In this document: piece by piece, positions 1 to 7,330 of the stretch
Layout of the letters: the number at the start of each line of letters is the position of its first letter
Position numbering within the stretch: the stretch's first letter is position 1
Origin: Promethearchaeati archaeon
GTDB lineage: Archaea > Asgardarchaeota > Heimdallarchaeia > Heimdallarchaeales > Heimdallarchaeaceae
Assembly (NCBI GenBank): GCA_013166775.1
Contig: JABLTJ010000027.1
Span: forward strand, 1 to 64,000
DNA length: 64,000 nt
Direction: 5' to 3'
The notes under the pieces: generated by a model
Databases searched by the model: none
Told to the model about the DNA's origin: nothing
The model's input: only the letters and a program-made list of their open reading frames with translations
Made by a program: the position numbers and the translations under genes

Positions 1-270
1 GGATTGATTGTTAGAAGAGAAAAAACTCCTGGCAGCATTACGAGGAATCAGATAAGAACAAATATTAACTCTTGGCTTAAAAGTAAGGAATTACAAACAA
101 ATACTTTCACTGATAATGAATTGAAGAAGTCTATGCCCAATGTAATTTATAAGCTAGGTGTAAAAGAATTGATAGTTCTTGATAAAAAAGAGAAAGGAAG
201 AGCAGATTTTCTTATCTGCTTGAACGATAAAAAAGAATTCATAAAGAAAGAGATATTGCGGTTACTTTAG
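1..270 (+). CDS. C-terminal part of a hypothetical protein, truncated by window edge
   Basis: Reading frame open from the window edge; ends TAG at 270; no clear start. Confidence 0.5.
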   Translation, partial: GLIVRREKTPGSITRNQIRTNINSWLKSKELQTNTFTDNELKKSMPNVIYKLGVKELIVLDKKEKGRADFLICLNDKKEFIKKEILRLL

Positions 271-412
271 ATACAGTTTCTTTAATTTTAAGTAATAATC
301 CTTTGAAAAATTCATAAAAGTGGTAATTTTCCTTCATTTTTTTACAATTTTAAGACAAAAAATATTACTTAAAATATTCAGTATTTTTCTTTTCCTTGAA
401 TAAATATAGGAA

Positions 413-835
413 GTGAAAAAAATTAGTCAAAAATATTTCTGTCCTAATTGTGGAAGTTCAATAGAGCAAGAAACTAAATTCTGTGCAAATTGTGGAACTC
501 AAATAGCGGGGCAACCTCAGCAAGTCACTCAACCTCAACCAGTTCAGCCTGCTTTCGTTTCTTCACCAACTCAAACTGTTAGTCAGGTTGTTCAAGTTCA
601 TGTTCCTGGAGCTTATCCTCAGGGACCTTCACAGAAAAGCCGATTAGTTGCTTTATTACTTTGTATTTTCTTTGGTTACTTCGGAGTTCATCGTTTTTAT
701 GTTGGTAAGATTGGAACTGGTGTAATTTACCTTCTTACTGCAGGAATCTGGGGTATTGGTTGGGCAATAGATTGTCTTGTAATTTTGCTTGGCGGATTAA
801 AGGATGGTATGGGGCTCTTGATTACTGAATGGTAA
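413..835 (+). CDS. Zinc-ribbon + TM2-domain membrane protein
   Basis: CPNCGSSIEQETKFCANCG zinc ribbon followed by TM2-like LLLCIFFGYFGVHRFYVGKIGTGVIYLLTAG; GTG start with purine-rich SD. Confidence 0.8.
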   Translation: MKKISQKYFCPNCGSSIEQETKFCANCGTQIAGQPQQVTQPQPVQPAFVSSPTQTVSQVVQVHVPGAYPQGPSQKSRLVALLLCIFFGYFGVHRFYVGKIGTGVIYLLTAGIWGIGWAIDCLVILLGGLKDGMGLLITEW

Positions 836-960
836 GAGGAAAAACACATAATAAAATTTTTAATTTTTTTAAAAATAAATAAGGTAGATTTTCTTTATTT
901 TTTTACATTCTTGAGACAGAAAAATGTGATTTAAATTAGATTGATACATATGTCTCTTGA

Positions 961-1098
961 TAGAGATAGAGAAGTGATGCTAGTTGATTAAGTCTAGGCT
1001 TGAAATAAATTCATGGTCACTCCGGATAGTGACAGGGAGGGAGTTAAGCTTAGGAGGGAATACTAATACTTAATCAAGTTTTGCTACTTCTATCTCTA
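961..1098. other. Long imperfect inverted repeat / candidate structured RNA or 5' leader
   Basis: Nested pairings: TAGAGATAGA(GA)AGT 961-975 with ACTTCTATCTCTA 1086-1098; TTGATTAAGT with ACTTAATCAA (10 bp perfect); CTAGGCTT with AAGCTTAG (one GU); GTCACT-ccggat-AGTGAC apical hairpin. Confidence 0.6.
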
Positions 1099-1120
1099 TT
1101 ACAAAGGAGAGTCTGGGAAG

Positions 1121-1465
1121 ATGGAGGAACATACTTCCATTGTAAGAGGAATAGATATGGGTAAAAGTTTCCAGTTTTATTGTATGGAATGTGAAATTAA
1201 TTTGATACTCTATGAAGGAATTAAGAAAAGCCCTAGTATAGCTTGTGTTAATTTCTTTTGTTTCAATTGCAACAAAATTTCGCATCATAATCAATGTATA
1301 GAATGCGGAGATATATTGTTATACACAATAAAAATACCTCAAGAACAAAAACAAAAAAGAACAGAAGAAGAAAATCACCTTGCAATAAAACTTCGTTGCC
1401 CAAAATGTGAATCTAATAATACGTTATTAACCTTATTAGGTGAGTGGGAACATCAGATTGGATAA
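1121..1465 (+). CDS. Small multi-zinc-finger hypothetical protein
   Basis: CxxC pairs: CMEC, CFNC, CIEC, CPKC; ATG start about 20 nt after the inverted-repeat element. Confidence 0.6.
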   Translation: MEEHTSIVRGIDMGKSFQFYCMECEINLILYEGIKKSPSIACVNFFCFNCNKISHHNQCIECGDILLYTIKIPQEQKQKRTEEENHLAIKLRCPKCESNNTLLTLLGEWEHQIG

Positions 1466-1519
1466 ATACTGGAAAGCTTAAATCTCAAATCAATATTATC
1501 TTGAATACTTCTTTAAATA

Positions 1520-2193
1520 TTGATTTTTTTCAACATTTTGCTTTTTAAAAACATTATCCCTGAATTTCAAAATTTTGATGTGACTATCACTGAACCAAAT
1601 TTGGATGAAATGTGGTATACTCTTGATAGTGGATTACACAATTATACATTTGAAGAGATTAGAACAATTGACCAATCTGCCTGGGATGCAGCTTCTGCGG
1701 GGAGTATTACACTAACGTTTTATGCTAGAGACATGATTGATATATTGGTTCTGCCGAGGTTGTTGTAATAAAAGACGTTGAAGCTCCAATTATTACAATC
1801 ATTTCACCTGATGCTGGTGATGTATTTGATAGCGATGCACCAAGTTTTAACATAACAGTTACAGAAGCTAATCTAGATACAGTATGGTATACTCTCAGTG
1901 GAAGTATTTCCTATTATATTGACTCTTTTAGCGGCACATTTAATCAAACAGTTTGATCAGCTTTAACCGAAGAAAATATTACAATTACTTTTTATGCTAA
2001 TGATAGCGCTGGAAACCTTGCATCTGAAGAAGTTAACATCACAAAGATCGTTGACACAGGACCAAATTTAACTTTGATCATCGTTCTTAGTACCACTCTG
2101 GGTGGCGCAGCTGTTAGTGCTGGAGTTATAGGGAAATTAATGTATAAAGGGAAGATAAAAAAACCAAAGTGGTTAGGAAGAAAAATGGATTAG
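1520..2193 (+). pseudogene. Decayed Ig-like-repeat surface protein with C-terminal TM
   Basis: Two ~80-aa repeats (NFDVTITEPNLDEMWYTLDSG... / SFNITVTEANLDTVWYTLSGS...) split by a frameshift near 1740-1755 and an in-frame TGA at 1954-1956; ends in TM + KGKIKKPKWLGRK. Confidence 0.75.
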
Positions 2194-2244
2194 ACTTGAT
2201 TTCAATTTAGAAAAATCACTCCGTAGAAGAAGAAACAACTCTTG

Positions 2245-2275
2245 ATTCTAGCTTTAAGAGCTAGAATTTTTTTCT
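2245..2275 (+). terminator. Hairpin + T-run terminator-like element
   Basis: ATTCTAGCT-TTAAG-AGCTAGAAT followed by TTTTTTTC, just downstream of the surface-protein pseudogene. Confidence 0.6.
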
Positions 2276-2406
2276 TTATTTTTACTATCACTAATGCTAC
2301 AATAGGCACAATCTCTAAAGCTATTGGTGCAAGAATTGCTTAAAAAATAACGTTGACAAAAGATAGAAAAAGAATTAATAGAATAGTAAGATCTCTCTTT
2401 CTATTC

Positions 2407-2625
2407 CTAATATCTTGGTTTTTGCTGTTGATAGCACTCTCTACAATAAACTGGTCTAGAACCATCAGGTTTGAAAGGAACTTCTGTTTCTTGCTTGCAT
2501 TTTGCGCAAGTAGCTTTATGAAGTTCAACAGGTCTCCTTTGACCATATCCAGAACTTCTTCCTCTATTTCCACTTCTATTGTTTCGCTGTCCACTATTTC
2601 TATTGCGATTATTTCTATATGACAT
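2407..2625 (-). CDS. CxxC-x17-CxxC zinc-binding domain protein (basic RG/N-rich N-terminus)
   Basis: MSYRNNRN...ATCAKCKQETEVPFKPDGSRPVYCRECYQQQ; the 17-residue-spaced CxxC pair with VPFxPxxxRPVYC is characteristic. Start moved to the internal ATG (MSYRNN). Confidence 0.75.
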   Translation of the reverse strand: MSYRNNRNRNSGQRNNRSGNRGRSSGYGQRRPVELHKATCAKCKQETEVPFKPDGSRPVYCRECYQQQKPRY

Positions 2626-2782
2626 TTTTTTTACCTTTGTTTGTATTTTGCAGCTAACCGATAGCAAAATTAGTTAATCAATTCAAATAAACTGTCGCTT
2701 TGTTCCTTTCAACCATTTATCGAAAAAATCCTAGTTCAAGCTTATCGTGTTCTCTGCAGAGCATAGAAAGAATCACTGGTAT

Positions 2783-2878
2783 TTAAACACTAATATAGGA
2801 ATAAATTTTCAGCTGAACCAATTCTTTACTTGTAAAACCTTGTTCATGAGTAACTCTTATTCTTGTCATTTGAGACAT
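2783..2878 (-). CDS. Possible 31-aa small protein
   Basis: MSQMTRIRVTHEQGFTSKELVQLKIYSYISV with SD-like CTGGAG and a TATA-like cttatataga upstream; not in the supplied ORF track. Confidence 0.3.
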   Translation of the reverse strand: MSQMTRIRVTHEQGFTSKELVQLKIYSYISV

Positions 2879-3037
2879 TTAATCAACTCCAGTATTGTAG
2901 TATAATAATTCGAGTTATCTATATAAGCACCTATAAAAAGAGTGAAGAAAAAAAGTGACAAACAATTCTTCAAGCAAAGATTTTCTGATATAAAATAGAT
3001 TTCCAAAATGTGAAAAATCTACTGTAGAGAAGAATTC

Positions 3038-3448
3038 CTAATCTATTTCTTCAATATTATTGGGCTTTATTCTCTGTTTTTTAATAACTTTATTAACAGA
3101 TATTGTAATTTTTCCAAGAATAAGGCTTGCAAAAGATGTGAGTGGTGCGATCAATAAAAGGAGGATTGGTACGAATCCTCCAAAACATGTATTCTGCCAA
3201 TATTCTCTTGATACAACAGTAATAATGATAGACATTACAATAACTGTAAGCAGATAGATTTGACCTAACTTTGACAGACTCTCTACGAGGAAAAAAATAC
3301 CACACAATGCTCCTAGTGCTATAGAAGCAAAAAACCATCTATTAGTCGTACGTTCCATATCTCGTCCTATAAACAACAAAGAACAAATTAGAAGTATAGA
3401 CAAGTCACCTATGATTACCAAATATATCTTTCTAGAAGATTTTTCCAT
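3038..3448 (-). CDS. Hypothetical four-TM membrane protein
   Basis: 136 aa with several hydrophobic segments; ATG. Confidence 0.6.
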   Translation of the reverse strand: MEKSSRKIYLVIIGDLSILLICSLLFIGRDMERTTNRWFFASIALGALCGIFFLVESLSKLGQIYLLTVIVMSIIITVVSREYWQNTCFGGFVPILLLLIAPLTSFASLILGKITISVNKVIKKQRIKPNNIEEID

Positions 3449-3576
3449 ATTTTCATAATCTCCTCGTAAATACTAATAAAATTAGAACTGAGTTATTTAA
3501 GATTTTACTTGAAAGAAAATTTACAGGGATGTAAGTAGATGGTCTTTTACTATGAGTGATTTTCTTTCTTGGTTCT

Positions 3577-3732
3577 TTATTTAATAATCTTCTTAGTTGC
3601 ATTTTTTTCTATATCATCATGTAAAATATGTGCAAGATAGTGTTTTGTACAATAACACTTTCCTTCTTGAGTGTGAATTATATGACTATTAGTCATGTAT
3701 CCACAAATATTGCATTTATCCATTCTTCTCAT
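3577..3732 (-). CDS. Small (51 aa) putative zinc-finger protein
   Basis: Manual translation: MRRMDKCNICGYMTNSHIIHTQEGKCYCTKHYLAHILHDDIEKNATKKIIK*; CxxC plus CYCxxHxxxH ligand pattern; missing from the ORF track. Confidence 0.45.
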   Translation of the reverse strand: MRRMDKCNICGYMTNSHIIHTQEGKCYCTKHYLAHILHDDIEKNATKKIIK

Positions 3733-3872
3733 CTTCAAATTAACTTATTAAATATTTAATTAATTAGATGTTTATTAAAAGTATCTATTAATTACTTCAG
3801 ATACTTATAATTACCTAGTAATACAATTAGACACGATTCTATTCAAATCAAATTAGAAATAACAAATAGAGT

Positions 3873-5252
3873 TCAATCCAACTGTTCAGTTAAAATGGTT
3901 ATTGCTTCGATTCTCTTTTTCTCTGTCTCTTTTGTTTTTCTATTCTTTACATACACTACAAAGAATATTGTTGCTAATGCTAATAAACCTCCTCCAAAGA
4001 AGAAGGGTAAACCTAGTCGTACATCAAGTAAAGCTGTTCCTATTAATGGAGCAAATACTCTCATCAAAGCAGCTAAACCCTGATTTACACCTAAAATCCC
4101 TCCTTGTTTATCTGTTGGTGCTTTTTGAGAGAGTAAAGCTTGATTTGTTGGATTACCTGTTGAACTTCCAAAAGCAATAAAAGCTGATACCAAAATCATC
4201 CATAATAAATTGGCAACTTGTGAAAATGCTATCAATCCGATTGTTATTACTATAAAACCTGCTACCATCAGTGTACTATTAGAGAATTTCTTCGTTAGAA
4301 AACGCAAAATTATTCCTTGGGTTATAATCGATATTATTCCAACAATTAATAGCACAATACTTGAATCCTCAGCTGTTAATCCAAATCTTGCAATACCATA
4401 TGGTAATAGAGTTGAAGTATAGGATGCAAAAGCTAGAGTTAGCATTGAGAAAGTTAGAATTATTGCTAGAACTTCCTTGTTTGAAAAGATGTACTTAAAC
4501 GAATCTTTTCTCGACACAATTACCTCATCGAGATCACTATTTTTTTCTATTTTAGATTTAAGTGTTTCTGGTAAGAAAAGAAGAGCGAAGATTAGATTCA
4601 ATGCTGAAGCTCCTGAAGCAAAATAAGCTATGGTTGAATACTGACTGGTTAGTGTGTATAACCCTCCACCAATACCTGGACCTACAGCTAATCCTAAACC
4701 AAAAGCTGCTCCAATTAGACCGAAACCTTTAGCTCTCTCTTCTCCAGTAGTTGTATCACTAATGAAAGCTTGCGCTGTTGGCAATGTAGCAGAAGTAAAT
4801 ATACCTTGAAGAGCTCTAGCCATGATTAGCATTGCAAGTGAAAAGGTGAATGCAAGTAAGAAGAAGCTAACAATGCTACCAGCTATTCCTATAAGTATAA
4901 TAGGTCGCCTCCCACTTCTGTCACTTATTCTTCCCCAAATAGGAGCAAAAACAAATTGCATTAAAGAGAAAATGCTTAAGATTACTCCATAAGTAAAATT
5001 AGTTCCCCCCAAAGCATCATTCCAGAAAGGAAGAATAGGAATGATAATTCCAAAACCCAGAAGATCTATGAAAACTGAAAGAAAGAGAACGGATAGAGCT
5101 TTTCTATTGCTTGGTTTGTTATTTCTTTTCTCTTCAGTTTCAGGAACTTCCACTTGAACAACCAAGAGGATAAATCTAAATAAGCTTAAAACAATAGCTA
5201 AAGAACAAAAAAGAGAAGGGAGAGTCGATTTTGTTTTCAACAACGAATTCAA
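3873..5252 (-). CDS. MFS transporter (TetA/DHA1-like)
   Basis: LSVLFLSVFIDLLGFGIIIPILPFW...GRISDRSGRRPIILIG MFS signature; ~12 TM. Confidence 0.85.
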   Translation of the reverse strand: MNSLLKTKSTLPSLFCSLAIVLSLFRFILLVVQVEVPETEEKRNNKPSNRKALSVLFLSVFIDLLGFGIIIPILPFWNDALGGTNFTYGVILSIFSLMQFVFAPIWGRISDRSGRRPIILIGIAGSIVSFFLLAFTFSLAMLIMARALQGIFTSATLPTAQAFISDTTTGEERAKGFGLIGAAFGLGLAVGPGIGGGLYTLTSQYSTIAYFASGASALNLIFALLFLPETLKSKIEKNSDLDEVIVSRKDSFKYIFSNKEVLAIILTFSMLTLAFASYTSTLLPYGIARFGLTAEDSSIVLLIVGIISIITQGIILRFLTKKFSNSTLMVAGFIVITIGLIAFSQVANLLWMILVSAFIAFGSSTGNPTNQALLSQKAPTDKQGGILGVNQGLAALMRVFAPLIGTALLDVRLGLPFFFGGGLLALATIFFVVYVKNRKTKETEKKRIEAITILTEQLD

Positions 5253-5307
5253 GTTTATAGCGAGTAAGAAGAAAAAGAGAGAAAAAAAATGAAAAGTTCT
5301 AGTTCTT

Positions 5308-5982
5308 TTAGAGTTTCTTAGAAATATCTTTTAGTGTTAAAAGCATTTCTTTTAATAATTCTTCATCTGATAAAGAAGAAGCAATTTCTGAATCTGCTGT
5401 AACAGCTGCTTGTCCTTTCATTTTAGAAAGTATATTACGTATCTTTTCTGTATATTCAGTTGTATTTTCAATCCCAACAAGCTTCTGCTCAGGATGAGAT
5501 GATTGACCACCTCCCCCAGCACCACTCATTCCAGCTGTTTCAATTCCTATTGTACCAAAATCAGTTCCACCAATTAATCGATCAAAAGGTCCTCTTCGTT
5601 GATTGAAATTTGTTATATTCCTATAAGGTACTACCTTTCGACTTTTAGTAATGATTCCCTTCTCAACTATAATTTCGTGTGTTGTAAGAGTATAATCAAT
5701 CGCTTCAATGTAAATTGAAATGAAAATCATAATAAGTAAGAGTAGAGGTACACTTATTCCAAAAAACCATGGAACTCCAATAGTGATAATGTTACGGATA
5801 GATTCAGATGTTCCCCCAACTGCAACTACAAAAGAGATAAATCCGATAGTAAACACGTTTATGAGTATGTAAACAATTATTGTCTCAGTTATCCATATAG
5901 TCTTTAATCTCGGATGAGGATCAAATTGTTCAATTATTCGATGTTTCCCAATTTTTGTTAAGTCTAAATTTTCTTCGGTCAT
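5308..5982 (-). CDS. Bacterial PH-like (bPH2/YdbT-type) membrane protein
   Basis: Two TM helices then DYTLTTHEIIVEKGIITKSRKVVPYRNITNFNQRRGPFDRLIGGTDFGTIGIETAG (bPH2). Confidence 0.8.
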   Translation of the reverse strand: MTEENLDLTKIGKHRIIEQFDPHPRLKTIWITETIIVYILINVFTIGFISFVVAVGGTSESIRNIITIGVPWFFGISVPLLLLIMIFISIYIEAIDYTLTTHEIIVEKGIITKSRKVVPYRNITNFNQRRGPFDRLIGGTDFGTIGIETAGMSGAGGGGQSSHPEQKLVGIENTTEYTEKIRNILSKMKGQAAVTADSEIASSLSDEELLKEMLLTLKDISKKL

Positions 5983-6146
5983 TTGTTTCCATGTATTTCT
6001 TCTTTATGGACTATTATAAACAATTTTGAAAAGAAAATTAGTCAAACATTTCAAATATCTTTAAATTCATAGTTTTAAATGAAATAGCAAATGACAGATT
6101 CATATTATAATTATTCAGAGGACTTTATTAAAAGGAGGAAAAATAC

Positions 6147-7082
6147 ATGTTAGTACCTGAACTCGCTCTTGAGTCAGAATGGGTGTTAAAAGCAATAACT
6201 AACGATATTAGAAGAAAAATCTTGTATTTAATTCAGGATTATTCTTTTCTTACTTATACAGATTTGTTAAGAGAATTAAACCTCTCTACAGGAAAGTTAA
6301 ACTTCCATTTAAGACAGTTAACAGGTTTAATTGAAAAGAAGGACGAGAAAGTATATACTTTATCTCCTACTGGAAAGAGAGCATTAGATGTAATAAATCA
6401 GCTTCAATCATTAAATGAAGAAACTCAAGAAATAATAGAGTTTAAATCCTTATTACATAATTTATCAATACAAAACTTTCAACCAGCGGTTGAAGTAAAG
6501 AAGAAATGGTACATAATTATATTTAGTTTCTTTATTTCTACTCTAACCCTTTGGTCTGTGTTAAGTACTGTATTAGATTCAAGAAACAATTTTTTATTTC
6601 AAAACTTGAACAAAACATCAAGAATTTTAAGTGAGATAAGTATTGGAATAGCAATTTTAGGTTTCTTATTGTTTCTTACAATTCTACTTGCACGGCTCTA
6701 TTTCAGTTATCTAAAATATGAATTACTTGACACTGAACTGACTATTGGAAAAGGAATAATAACCAAGACAAAAACAGTGATTCCTTTTAGAACTATTACC
6801 AACCTATTGATCAAAAGAGGTCCTTTAGATAGAATTTTCGGAATTTCAACCTTACTAATTCAAACAGCGGGAGAAGGTGGAACTAAAAATCCTGAAGGTA
6901 AAATCATCGGTATTTATTACCCTCACAACTTACTAGAAGAAGTATTAAACCTAGTTAGACTTCTTGATCCACCACGATATCTAAGAGAACAAATCCCAAT
7001 ATCATCTACACCAGCTTCTGTAAGTTCTCTTTACAAAGAAATTCTTAAGGAATTACAAGAAATTAAGGAAAAAATTATATAG
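6147..7082 (+). CDS. N-terminal ArsR/wHTH domain fused to TM + bPH2 domain
   Basis: N-term NDIRRKILYLIQDYSFLTYTDLLRELNLSTGKLNFHLRQLTGLI (wHTH), then 2 TM and YELLDTELTIGKGIITKTKTVIPFRTITNLLIKRGPLDRIFG (bPH2). Confidence 0.8.
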   Translation: MLVPELALESEWVLKAITNDIRRKILYLIQDYSFLTYTDLLRELNLSTGKLNFHLRQLTGLIEKKDEKVYTLSPTGKRALDVINQLQSLNEETQEIIEFKSLLHNLSIQNFQPAVEVKKKWYIIIFSFFISTLTLWSVLSTVLDSRNNFLFQNLNKTSRILSEISIGIAILGFLLFLTILLARLYFSYLKYELLDTELTIGKGIITKTKTVIPFRTITNLLIKRGPLDRIFGISTLLIQTAGEGGTKNPEGKIIGIYYPHNLLEEVLNLVRLLDPPRYLREQIPISSTPASVSSLYKEILKELQEIKEKII

Positions 7083-7330
7083 AAAGTTGAAAAATAGAAA
7101 GTCACTTTTATATTTATTTTTTTCCAAATCTCTGTTGAATATTTAGTGATTTCTACTCTTAATCAATCTAGCTCTTTCCTCTTCTACATTATAATTATCT
7201 TATACAAATTAAGTTGAAGAGGTATTTAAACTTTAAAATCAGAAATTAAATGGAAATTCATAATTTAATATCGATTTCTCTCATCAATTTGTTGTTTAAG
7301 AGGAATAAAAATGGGTGAATAGAAAAATAA

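Noticed and set aside
1070-1294. 74-aa minus-strand ORF over the inverted repeat
   Set aside because: Antisense to the zinc-finger ORF, no RBS or motif support.
2353-2622. 89-aa plus-strand ORF and 84-aa minus ORF 2340-2594
   Set aside because: Overlap the CxxC-x17-CxxC gene in other frames; hydrophobic/Ser-rich artefacts.
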